Below are positions 1 to 9,919 of a DNA stretch of 45,000 bases, piece by piece. Numbering within the stretch: position 1 is the stretch's first letter; each line of letters begins with the position of its first letter. The translations under genes were made by a program, and so were the position numbers. Under the pieces are notes generated by a model. That model did not search any database and was not told where the DNA came from. It saw nothing but the letters and a program-made list of their open reading frames with translations. Source of the stretch: Cyclospora cayetanensis (taxonomy: Eukaryota; Apicomplexa; Conoidasida; Eucoccidiorida; Eimeriidae); contig NW_020312138.1 of the NCBI RefSeq assembly GCF_002999335.1, positions 1 through 45,000 of the forward strand, given 5' to 3'.

Positions 1-360
1 AAAATAAAAAACACATTAAATACAAAAAAAAAAAAAAAACAAACACACCGAAAAACACAAACACACAAACGATCCTGAAACTTCATACCCGTCCCACAAA
101 AAAACTCCAAACACCTACACCAACGTCTACAGACACAACCACAAGCACACCAACAACTACAAACACAAACACAACCTGATCTACCACCCATCGCACGCAA
201 ACTAACTCACTTACACACAATCACAAACATCCAGACAACCATCCCTACACACACAGACATACCCACACTAAGACACCGACACACACCCTCTCATAACTAC
301 ACATCCGACCATACACCCTCAGACCCACACACACACATACATACACACCCTTACTCACGC
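1..360. repeat. A/C-rich low-complexity DNA at the left edge
   Basis: The first 360 bases are almost free of G on the plus strand and consist of degenerate ACA/CAC-type words. The bias stops abruptly near position 355, where ordinary mixed sequence begins. Apparent open frames here are a by-product of the base bias. The opposite strand reads as degenerate TG-rich DNA, like the intronic TG tracts elsewhere in the window, so it could be intronic DNA of a minus-strand gene. I see no telomeric TTTAGGG array. Confidence 0.75.
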
Positions 361-380
361 GTTCAGTGCTGCCGCTGCGA

Positions 381-847
381 AGAGTTTGCTGCTCGAATGC
401 CCTGCCCTTCTTCGCCTGGCGCTCACGCAGAAACTGTGAAATGGTCGTTCGCTGAAGCGCGAGCCTCCCTAAGTCAGAGTCCACATTCCAGACGAAAGTA
501 ACATCCGCAAGGGTCTCCTCGAGCACGATCGCCGAGGAGTCTACTGGCGTAGCTTGACGACTTGGCAGTTGCCCCCTCGAGGCGCTGGGAAACGCATGCA
601 TGCGTCGCGTCCAAAGAGTGGACGAGCGTCTGGCACCTTGCAAGCTGTCAGAACCTTGTTCGGGAGGTGTCTTCGCCCTGTCAGAATTTCGACTGCGGAA
701 GTATATCGACGGATCCGCTTGCTCCCCGTTTTGCGCAGCCATAAACTCAGACTTCTCTTGTGCATGCGCTTGCGAGTGGCCACGCTGAGGCGGAGCAGGG
801 AGCATCGTCAGGCGACGTGCATGCATAGTATGCATGCATGCATGCAA
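381..847 (-). CDS. Possible minus-strand coding exon, product unknown
   Basis: The minus strand is open over about 150 codons before it enters the low-complexity left edge. The part at about 381-790 has mixed amino-acid composition, including segments such as ADVTFVWNVDSDLG and TTISQFLRERQ that look like folded protein rather than noise. The upstream end runs into a TGCATGCA cluster (817-848) that translates to a His/Met/Cys repeat and is probably not coding. I recognise no family. It lies downstream of, and on the same strand as, the clostripain-like gene, so it may be one of that gene's last exons; a separate small gene is equally possible. Boundaries are not resolved. Confidence 0.3.
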
Positions 848-848
848 G
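817..848. repeat. TGCATGCA palindrome cluster
   Basis: Overlapping GCATGC units occur in a run interrupted by TAGTA. Similar runs occur at 593-607, 5262-5279, 9201-9224 and 27551-27570. GCATGC-type words are known apicomplexan regulatory motifs (for example in Toxoplasma ribosomal-protein promoters and as a Plasmodium ApiAP2 site). Whether this copy is regulatory is inference. Confidence 0.7.
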
Positions 849-1065
849 CGTCCATACTATGCACGCATTTCTCCACATACGGCCTCTGGCGGCCTAAAGT
901 GACCAGTGTGGCTTGCTGCTGCACTGGATGACAAAGACTCAACCACTGCACTTCTCGCATGCAGCTGAAGATAACGCCTTTCAAGAGGCCTCTAGGATGC
1001 CTCTTAATATGCCAGCAGGGGATCCTCCACAGTCGGAACGACTGCTTGGAAGCTCAACCTTCTTT

Positions 1066-1176
1066 CTCTTTTTCTCCTTTTTTTCTCTCTCTGTCTCTCT
1101 TTCTCTCTCGCTTTATATATATATATTGTATGTATATATATATATATCTCTTAATCTCTGTCTCTCTCTCTCGGTT
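1066..1176. repeat. CT-rich and TA microsatellite
   Basis: A plus-strand tract of TCTC/TCTG words is followed by about 20 TA dinucleotides in two blocks, then more TCTC. Around it (about 850-1720) I find no supported gene. At 1481-1506 there is a short tandem duplication of a GAAGCTTCAAAT unit. Confidence 0.85.
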
Positions 1177-1721
1177 CGCCTACCTGGAACGCTTGCTGGG
1201 GAACACTAAGCTTCCTGAGCCGGTGCTGTATTGGCAATAAAAGGCCTCCATGTGCGCGAGGCCACTCAGTAGCGACTTCATTCTTGATCACGTACAAGAC
1301 CTAAGGAATCATCACACCCAGCGCAGCACTCTGCAGTGGCAGCGGTGAATGGCACACAGTGCATGCAAGTTGAAAGGAGGTCTTTTTGGCCGTCAGGCGA
1401 GTATCGGGGTGGCCCCTACTCAGGCAGCAAGAGAAGCATTGATTAAAAAGGCAAGCGCTGATTTCGGCGTGCGGCGTGAAGCTTCAAATGAAGCTTCAAA
1501 TGAAGCCGTCGAGCAACCTGCCTGCACCTTTTCCCCCTTCCGCGACACTCCTAGCTGCCCGTATTTGCGTTTTCAGTCGGATTCTTTTCCTCCCTCCCTG
1601 CTCTCCCCCTCTGCACCCCCGCCGTCAGTCGGCCGCCCTTGTCAACACAATTTAACGCCTATATTAGTGGCGTATATTGTTGGGAAGCCAGAGGTTGTGT
1701 GCGACTGCCCGCCACGCAGAG

Positions 1722-3100
1722 CTACAGCCGCGGGTGTTGAACACCTACAGGTTCAGAAGCAGCGTTTGTCTTGGAATTCCATTCAGTCAAGAGAAATGCG
1801 CGCATGCCACATTGGGAGTTCACATCACGAGGCCTCTTAGGCTGAGGACCAAGACGCTCATGGAGAAGCCAAGGCGAGGTGCCTGCTCTCGCGGTAAAGA
1901 GGCGGCGGGCAGGGGAGGCAGTGCCAGGGAGACGCGCTTCCCTCTGTGCCTCGTCTGGAGGCTCAGTCAGCCTGCGGGCAGTATGTGCGAGACTGTTCAG
2001 CAGTCCAAGTTCTGTTGCTGCTGCTGCACTCGAGGCAGGACGAAACCCATCGCCAAGGTCGTTCTCGAAGCTCTCCGTAGTCTCCCTCAGTGGAAGCAGC
2101 ACCGTTGACGATAAGACACGCCTGCCACCAACATGCGCTGCGTCTGAAGCCACGCTGAAGAAGACAGAGTCTGAAGCTGCAGCCTTGTCTTCGACTGCCT
2201 GCAGCTTGCGCGTGGGCAGGACTGAGGAAAACTCCCCTGCAATCCCTCCAGACGGAGCACCCCGCCTGCCAAGAGCACTCTGCCCCCCCCTCAGATCCTC
2301 CGTGTGCAACACCCCATCTTCCAGGCACTCGGCTTCCACGGCGTTTGCGAAGAACAGAAAGGGAAAGCTGAATGTCGTTTCCTGCCAAGCACGCATCACA
2401 GAGCTTGTAAACAGCGTGCACGGTGGGCGTGGGCTGCGGCAGCCATCGAAGTGCGTCTACGGGCTCTATAGCAAAAAATTCAAAAACATGCGCTGTAAAG
2501 ACACCACAGGCCTGCTGCCGGTGCTGCCTCGGCCCTTAGAAGCAAGCCTTTTTGTGAAGGAACGACTACAGAGCTTGGAGAGACTCTCTGAGAACTGCTG
2601 CATTCGACGACGCGGCTCGAACTCTGCGTGCTTTTCCTCACCTTCCCCGATCCGGCTCTCGACGATGCAAGACCATCTTGCAAGGCAACCAAGAGCGCTT
2701 CCATCGTGGAAGTTTCGGGGTTTCCTGAGCGGCTGGCGTGGGAGCTCTCGAGTCGAGGGTCCTTCAAAGGATCGTCAAGATGCAGCTGCTGCCTCAGCGT
2801 CCACACGTGGGAACTCCACCACCCCTGAACGACTGTGAAATTGCGCAGCTTTGCCGCAGGGGAAGGCTGCGCTGTGCTGCTGGGGGGGGATGTCGAAGCT
2901 GCGTTGCTTCCCCCCCCCTGCGACTCCGCAGAAGGCGTAGCGGCATGCGCAAATGCCAGCGGCCCTTTAACCTCCGCATCCGTCATTGTAGCCTGCACAG
3001 TGCTTGTTACAATGATTTCGGTTGCCTTCTTCCCCCCCCCTGGAATCGCCGCTTCAGTCGCAAAGCCTGCGTGCCGCATCAAACGGGGAAACAGTACGGG
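1722..3100 (-). CDS. Probable 3' continuation of the clostripain-like gene (two or more exons)
   Basis: Two long minus-strand open segments look like coding exons. The first runs from 3100 (acceptor TGCAG) to 2642 (donor GTGAGG), exactly 153 codons with phase 0 at both ends; it contains TEIIVTSTVQATMTDAEVKG and a Ser/Pro/Ala-rich middle. The second begins near 2387 after a GCAG acceptor and stays open towards 1722; it includes FPFLFFANAVEAECLEDG near its start. A phase-0 join between the two is possible. They lie 350 bp downstream of the last well-supported exon of the C11 gene on the same strand, so I read them as its C-terminal region. The joining donor in exon 6 is not settled, because GTATGG gives phase 1 while weaker sites give phase 0. 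No known domain is recognisable. An independent gene is the alternative. Plus-strand frames over the same DNA are also open, but have no plausible start or splice logic. Confidence 0.45.
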
Positions 3101-3448
3101 CTGCAGGCTTTAGGGAGCTAAGCGTGCATGCGTCAGCCTGTCTAGAGGGAGCGCCGTTGTTGTTCTCCATGCGCAGTAGGCACAGCAAACACACGCCTCG
3201 GTAGTTCGCGGCAGGCTGCTCCCCACACGCAGCGTCGGAGGAAGCGCAAATCAGTGGGCCTCTTAGGGGGTGGGCTGGTCTGCCTAGCAGCTCCTCATCA
3301 GCGGGCAAAACAGGAGAGTGAGTGCATGCAGGTGCAGCGAATTTGCATTTCAGGGGCGGAGGCAGGGGACGCTACTGCGATGCATCATCAGGCAGCCTGC
3401 AGGAGCGGTGTTAGCGCGCTGTAGCGGCCGAGACGGTAAATGCCATAC

Positions 3449-6400
3449 CTCTGAACATAAGGGCTGACACCACTGTGGAAGGGAGAACAGCGGATATCCC
3501 GACGGCAGCGTCTGAGTGCTCGTTCGAGAAGGGCTGGACGAGTCTGCTGCAGAGTATGCCAAACCATTGCTCTGCCTCCGAATCTGCTTCAGGCAAAGAG
3601 CTGGGAAAGGAACTTCCAGGTTCGCCAGCGCTTCCCCACGGCGCGTAGCACACGCTGCCCTTTCGATTCGACAGGACCGACACAACAAAGGAAGAAAACT
3701 TTGTGCGAATCAAATGGGTATACCGACGCGCCCAACTAGCTGCACTTCTTTGTGCCTTGCACGTCACCTAAAGGCGCAGGCAGCACAAGAAAGCGTCTCC
3801 ACACGGACTGAACAGAGACTGCAACTTTCGAGAGACTCAGCGACAAGGCCCCAAAGCAAGCAGCCGGCACCGGAGGTGGAAGGCGGATTGCAATTCGTGT
3901 GGCATTCGAAGGGAGAAGGCGGATTGCAATTCGTGTGGTATTTGAAGGGAGAAGGCGGATTGCAATTCGTGTGGCATTTGAAGGGAGAAGGCGGATTGTA
4001 ATTTGTGTGGCATTTGAAGAGAGAAGGTGGACTGCAATTTGTGTGGCATTTGAAGAGAGAAGGCGGATTGCAATTCGTGTGGCATTTGAAGGGAGAAGGT
4101 GGATTGTAATTCGTGCGGCATTTGAAGGGAGAAGGTGGATTGCAATTCGTGTGGCATTTGAAGGGAGAAGGCGGATTGCAATTCGTGTGGCATTTGAAGG
4201 GAGAAGGCGGATTGCAATTCGTGTGGCATTTGAAGAGAGAAGGCGGATTGCAATTCGTGTGGCATTTGAAGAGAGAAGGTGGACTGCAATTCGTGTGGCA
4301 TTTGAGGAGAGAAGGCGGATTGCAATTCGTGTGGCATTTGAAGGGAGAAGGCGGATTGCAGTTCGTGTGGCATTTGAAGCAGAAGCAGCGCAAGGTACTC
4401 CGTGGCACTTGAACGGGTGGGGGCGGGGAGGGCAGTGCAAAGGAAGCCGCACTCCCCATCATGCAACAGTGATACCAGGCAGTAAGGAGGGCGAGGTGCG
4501 CGTGCATGCTTTAGCGGGGTAGGAGTGTGGTGACAACTGCACTGATCGGCAAAGTTTTGAAACACCTCCACACGCGCACGCCTGCCACGTTTCTCTCCGT
4601 GGAGTCGAGACTTACTGCCATGTTCGGGTCAGGGAAGTAAATGCTCAATCCGCCGTATCTGCCAGGTTCCCTGCTGCCGACCTCTGCCACGATCATTTTC
4701 CTGAAGAGGACTCTTGCTGCAATGACTTTTTCGGTTAGTGCTCTGCGTGCAGCTCCAATACTGTCTATGGTGTATGTGTGCAGGCCTGGCTGTGTTGGCT
4801 GGGGACCATCCGTCCCCGGAAAGCGCAGCAACGCTTCCATCGCGCTGGCGCTTTGAACCCCTCTGGCTTCGTGTTCATGCATGTAAGGCTGCACATCCGT
4901 CCTCCCTAGTTCGCTCTGATCGCTGGCAAACTGCTGCAGGAGGTTGGCTAGGAAATCGTTCAAGTCGTAGCAGCTGCAGAGGCCCAACATGCGGCACCCC
5001 CGAATGCTGAACGTCTGCGCAAGCGCCCGTCTCACGCGGCGCGTTATGTTACTCCCTCCGCATGAATACAGACCCTAATCAGGACGAGGCATAAAGCACA
5101 GATAAGACAAAAAGAGGCCTCTCCAAGCACGCCTGGCGCGGCAGAAGCCAAGAGTACTGTGCCTGAGCCTCCGCCGTTTCACCACCCGCCACCTTTCTGA
5201 AACGCTGGAAAGCAACTCCTTACGCCATCATGAAATTTTAAGAGTGCTAATCTAACTGTACTTGCATGCATGCATGCACTTCCGTCCATGTAGTGGACAA
5301 AAGTTTTGTCTTTTGCAAGCTACACACAAAGTGCAAAGAGGAGGATGCAGCCACCTCCAACTAAACGAAAAACGGCTGTTTTCTGAGAGGCGTAAATGCG
5401 GCACCGTTGCGTTGCCTTTAGCTGTTCAGCAGTTTAAGCCACTCTAAGACGCTGCAGGAGTACATGTATCTTCATTTCCCCTTTAGCCTTGAAGTAGTCA
5501 GTACGAATGCTGGCTCTGGAGATTCCCTTGTGCCTTCACAGTTGCCCTACCCCCGGCCCGCCAGCATCATGAAATGCTTCCACCGCTTAGCCCCCTACCT
5601 CTAGAAGTTCTTCGAATTTTTGCTTGAATTCGTTGAAACCGCGCACCTCAATGAGCGCCAGAGTCAGTGCATTCGAGGACGGGGGGTGCAGTCCGTAACT
5701 GGTAACGAATCGCGTGCCGTACTCAAACGCTGTAGCCACCCTGTAGGGTGGGGGCGGTTTGCGGGTCAGAGTTGTTGGGTCCATTGATCTGATGAACGCA
5801 CACCCCATGTTTTGAAGCACGAGAAACTTTGAAACGCATGCCTTCACGGCGCCAGCTAGCCGTTTTCGCTTTGGCGTGGTGAGAGCTTCATGGATGAAAC
5901 CCCTAAAATGCAGTTCTCAACTTTTGCGTGTACAGGTCGCCACGGGCATATTGTACGGTACGACTGGTTCGCGGCATTTGCAGTTGTATACGTTAGCATT
6001 GTGCATTCTCCCAAAGCCGCTTTGAGCGTATGACGAGGCATTCATAATGACACACAGCACCATGAAACTCCAGGGAGTGCATAACCGGGGAAGATCAGTG
6101 CAAATCACGTGCCTGTAGTTCCAACCATGTCCGGGTTCGTTATCCTCGCTCGCAATGAAAAAGTGCGTCAGGGGAGCGAGGGTCTCTAAGACATCGTAGG
6201 AGCCCATGAGACAGGCATCAAACCCGAGCAGCGATAAGCGAAAAGAGCGATCCACTTTCCCCAGCTTGCTGGACGCAATGCCGCTGAATGTCAGAAACAG
6301 ACGAATTGGACACCCACCTGTGTAGCAACGTGAACATCTCAAGAACCCATCTATTCATCACGAAGCATTGGAAACGGAAAAGCAGCACCTACTTCTTTAG

Positions 6401-9285
6401 GCCAAGCGCTATTTCATGAATGCTCATGGGCTGGCTGTTCGGATTGCTGTCGTCATCTCCAAAGCCGACCCACGCAGAGCCATGATTCCAAAGAATCGCA
6501 GCGTAGTGCCGTGAGGGAAATATATCCAACAAGCGCGTTACTGCATTCTCCAATACTGACGGATCGTTCATGTCTACCTACGAAGGACAAACGGAAATAG
6601 TGCTCAGCATAGCGTTCCCAAGTGCGAGGCATCATTCACTTCTAAATCAACTTCGTGAAAGCCAGAAGACTTTACGCGATTGGGCACTTATCCAACACAC
6701 TTCTGTGACATAAAGCAGTGCTAAATGCACAGGAAGGAGGCGCAATGTAAAAAAGAACAGAGGTCAAAACCATCATGGAAAATGAGATAGCGAAACAGCA
6801 ATCACGCAAGCTGTATAGGCGCTATGGCTCTCCTCTCAAAGTTCCGCAGGAAAGCCAGATGGTATCTTGACGTAATGCCAAAGGTGTATATTATTATATT
6901 GCTCAGGACCCATTTTTGGATACGTTCTTGCATTCAACATCAGTACAGATTCGCCTCTCTGTTGCTCAATGAAAGTTGCCGGTTCTCAGACTGCTGTGTG
7001 CAGACATGAACTGAACGTGTGGCATATATTGTTGTGTTTAATATTTTGAGAACTAATTGTACGAGGAAGACGCGCATGCGCGGGACCGCGTGTCTACGAT
7101 ACACCTCTCCAAGACTGCGGAGAAGGAGCCATTCACGGCGTCCGTTTCGAAGGTGGATACGGAGCAGCTCAAACGCCATTTGTGCGCTCAGTTCGACTTC
7201 GCTCGATCCTGGGAGTTGCTTGACTCCTTCGCCTAGTGAGGAGTACTCCAGCTCGGGGCACGCGTGGACGGTATTCATGTCGGTGGTCGTTGACTGGTTG
7301 CTCCTGTCAATCAGTACCACCAAGTACAAGTCTTCAAGGGCCTCCTGACCCACTGATCCGGGGAGTGCAGAGCCGCCTACCGGGAAAGAGGATGTTCCCG
7401 GCCCCCTTGCAGCCGTTCGGGCTTGTCTATTCACTATTTCGCCTCTCCACGGATGCAGCATTTCCTCCATATCCAGAAGCGCAGACTCTTCAAGGTTGTT
7501 GTCTGCATGCACAAAGACGAGCTGGGACCACGCACGGAGAGGCAGATCCTGGATTTTTCGTGGCAAAAATTCACACACTGAGCGGTCTGGCAGAAAGGAA
7601 GGACCCTTCCGACTACTGCCTGCCTTCGGAGAGGACGCATGTTCTGCAGCGTTTGCTGCGTCTGACACATTAGGTACAGAAAAAATACTGCTGAGAACAG
7701 ACTGGAATATAGCAGCAAAGGTGCTTGTTTCTGGCGATTGGACTCCTAAGGAGTGTTCCTTTTCAAAGACTCCCGCAGAGGCCCCCTGTACTGCCTCGGC
7801 TGTTTCTTCCTCTCCCTCCCGAGGAACGAGATCCTCTTGACTCTCGAGAGGGCGAAGGTCTACGCAATGCCCAGTTCCATCCCTGTAGATTGGGTGAAAT
7901 GCCCAACGCTTCCCCTTGCAAGACAGGCAGTTATCAGACTTCTCCGTGCAGCAGTCTGCCCGGCAGACGGCGCATGAGGGGTGGCAGTGTCTGTCGCGAG
8001 TGTGCCTGCTGCTGTTTGCGGCGTTGGCAGTGGAAAGCCAATCGAAGTAGCCGTTCCACCCGGAGCCCTCGCCGTCCGCTGTCGTGCACGCCGAGCTGGG
8101 ACGCATGCAGGCGTCGCCTGGATCTGCAGATGCGTCACTAGCGAACGCCAAGGGGATGCAGTATCCACTGCCGTCTTGGTGGACCGCTACAAGTGCGTGA
8201 TACTGCGGCGCAGGAGCGAGAGGGGGGCCCCCGCTGTCGGGGGCCTCCTCACGCGCACCGGCGGAGTCTAAAGGCAACTGGGGAGTGGGGGGAGGGATGT
8301 AAGGGTAGGGAAGCTGATTAACGCAAGAAAGGCAGCGGTCACGCCCAGAGTCTAGACAGCCGGCACAGCTCCTGTGGCAATGAGGCCCTCCCTCACCAGC
8401 TGCTGCAGCGAATGCAGCGTCGCCAGAGCTGCTGCCGCCCTTCCCCCCTCCGCCGTTTGCAGCCACTTCAACGCCTTCTTGGCGTAATAACTTTCTTTCC
8501 CTAAAGTGCTGCTGCTGCTGTGGGGCCCATGGGGACTGCAGTTCCCGACCGAGTTCGTGTGTCTGGTCCTTCTGCAGGTGGTTAGTCGCAGCACCGTTCG
8601 CTTGCATGCGAGAGGGCGGCTGGATTGCGTCCTGCACCTCTGAGGCTTGCCTTTCTGCATGCAGGATGCCATCATGCGCTTCCCAAAGACTCTCTAGAGA
8701 CAAGTCTTCGAGAGAGGCAACGAAGCGAGGAGGGCTGTTCCCACCCCGGGAGTACCCTTGGTGAGCGCAGGGTGCCACCATGAAGTCTCCGAGGGTCCAG
8801 CAGTGGCACGCAGGCGCTTGCGCTGGCTGAGGTGCCTGCTCAAGGAGTTTAGCCACCTTCTCGATGTTGCTCCTCTCTTCCCCCGTCTTGGCGGCTCCCC
8901 ACCACGCGTCAGCAGGGACTGTTGCACTCTCCATTGGATTCACGGTAGCGCAGTGAGACGGCGGGATGAAGCAGAATTTGGAGAACCCCACCGAAAACCC
9001 CAAGTCGCACTGACCGCCGGACTGAAACTCCTTGACTTTGATCCCCGTGCATTCGCACAAAGGCACACTTCCCGTGTCAAAAGCCTCAAAAGAAAAGAAA
9101 TATGAAGCGCTATCGACAGCAGAGGCGGGCGGCGCTGCTTGCGAGCCTGCAGCTGTAAACGAACCGGGAATACAGGCAAAAGCAAAACCTTCAGTCATAT
9201 GCGCATGCATGCATGCATGCATGTAGCCATGCCAGACAACTAAACTAAACGGGCCAAAGGGTGAACGCTTTGGGGGAGACCTCAT
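3449..9285 (-). CDS. Clostripain-like (peptidase C11) cysteine protease with cysteine-rich furin-like repeats
   Basis: Six exons read from high to low coordinates: 9285-7105, 6577-6393, 6283-6086, 5740-5599, 5014-4580 and 3767-3449; phases match at each join. In this model (about 1153 residues so far), two Cys-rich repeats of furin type occur near residues 310-335 (HCHRSCAGC...CLSC) and 435-463 (HCHPSCAVC...CLSC). The C11 domain starts near residue 586 with WSQLVFVHADNNLE, followed by LVVLIDRS, MNDPSVLENAV, the catalytic-His motif LWNHGSAW (about residue 759), the catalytic-Cys motif GFDACLMGS (about residue 813), EDNEPGHGWNY and the late C11 motif GGLSIYFP. The His-Cys spacing of about 54 residues is as in clostripain, a secreted endopeptidase family. 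Both catalytic residues are present, so activity is plausible. The start is doubtful: the first 30 codons include a TGCATGCA-derived His/Met/Cys repeat, and a good acceptor near 9152 suggests an upstream signal-peptide exon. The exon 3 donor could be GTTATG (phase fits) or GTGATT. The gene very likely continues into 1722-3100. Confidence 0.82.
3872..4383. repeat. 36-bp tandem minisatellite, about 14 copies
   Basis: A 36-bp unit beginning GAGAAGGCGGATTGCAATTC repeats about 14 times with a few substitutions per copy, such as CGG/TGG, GCA/GTA and AAGGGA/AAGAGA. Because 36 is a multiple of three and the units lack stops in most frames, long artificial open frames exist on both strands, including a 12-residue peptide repeat on the minus strand. 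It sits between exons 5 and 6 of the clostripain-like gene. Since exon 5's own frame stops at 4511 and phase-0 splice sites flank the array, I treat it as intronic. Confidence 0.92.
5262..5279. repeat. TGCATGCA run inside an intron of the C11 gene
   Basis: Four overlapping GCATGC palindromes lie in the intron between the exons at 5740-5599 and 5014-4580. The rest of that intron (5015-5598) shows nothing else I can support. Confidence 0.7.
9201..9224. repeat. TGCATGCA run at the 5' end of the C11 gene
   Basis: A perfect run of GCATGCATGCAT units lies at the extreme 5' end of the open frame of the protease gene. It is either in a 5' intron or leader, or encodes a His/Met/Cys repeat. Its similarity to non-coding runs elsewhere favours a leader or regulatory position, which argues against the most upstream ATG at 9285. 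Confidence 0.6.
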
Positions 9286-9919
9286 GAGGGGGCGTAGCTA
9301 CGCGTGCAGATGCAGTCGAGGAAAGTTTTCACGGCAGCGATTCGTACGTTTACCCACCATCGAAGATTATTTTCATCAACGGCAAGCACAAAAAAGCGGG
9401 AAGGAGCCCTGTAAGTCCGCACATGATAGAGGTCACACTTCTAGAGCTCTGCACTGCTCTCGGCATTCTTCTGTGCCGCTCGTGCTTCTCCAGGGGAGTG
9501 ACAGAGAGTCCTCTGCTCGCTCAGGGCGGTAGCTTAAGACGCGAACTCATAGAGCAAGGTCGGCACTTCGTCCATGGCATTGCGCTTTTCTCAGGGTTGC
9601 TCTTGTTCCATATTTCAAAAAAGGTCAAGGAAAGACACTGCATAAGCCTGACGGCGTGGGTTTCTGTGGTTTCCTCGCGCCGAGCCGTCCCAGACTTCAG
9701 CCAGAGCCATTGCACCACGCCATCCGCATCGCTCTCTCTTACAGGAAAGGGGAGAGTGAGAGGCCCCGAGCAAACCAAGTGTCGAGAGTTAGAAAAGGCG
9801 TTCCTTGAGCACGACAGAGGCAAACGCAAACTCGCCGAGCAACTAAGGCGGCTGATATTTTTAAGCCTAGCTTTTGGAAGATGTTTTGATGACGAAGAAG
9901 GCGGGTAGAGCATCAACAC
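9286..9919 (-). other. Region upstream of the C11 gene with one weak minus-strand open segment
   Basis: A minus-strand segment (9521-9919) is open for about 130 codons and contains mixed-composition protein-like stretches (for example LTFFEIWNKSNPEKSAMPW), but I find no family match, signal peptide or clear splice connection to the protease. It could hold a 5' exon of the C11 gene. The plus strand is also open over part of it. Treat as undetermined. Confidence 0.25.

Noticed and set aside
1..360. Telomere or subtelomeric array at the left edge
   Set aside because: No TTTAGGG/CCCTAAA units are present; the region is degenerate A/C-rich DNA.
1879..2838. 319-codon plus-strand open frame
   Set aside because: It is Ser/Arg-rich with no domain, and overlaps in antisense the minus-strand exons that have splice-supported boundaries.
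3872..4383. CRISPR-like array
   Set aside because: Units are contiguous 36-bp tandem copies with no spacers, in a eukaryotic intron.
3736..4571. Repetitive-protein genes on either strand over the 36-bp array
   Set aside because: The frames exist only because the repeat period is a multiple of three. The array lies between splice-supported exons of the C11 gene.
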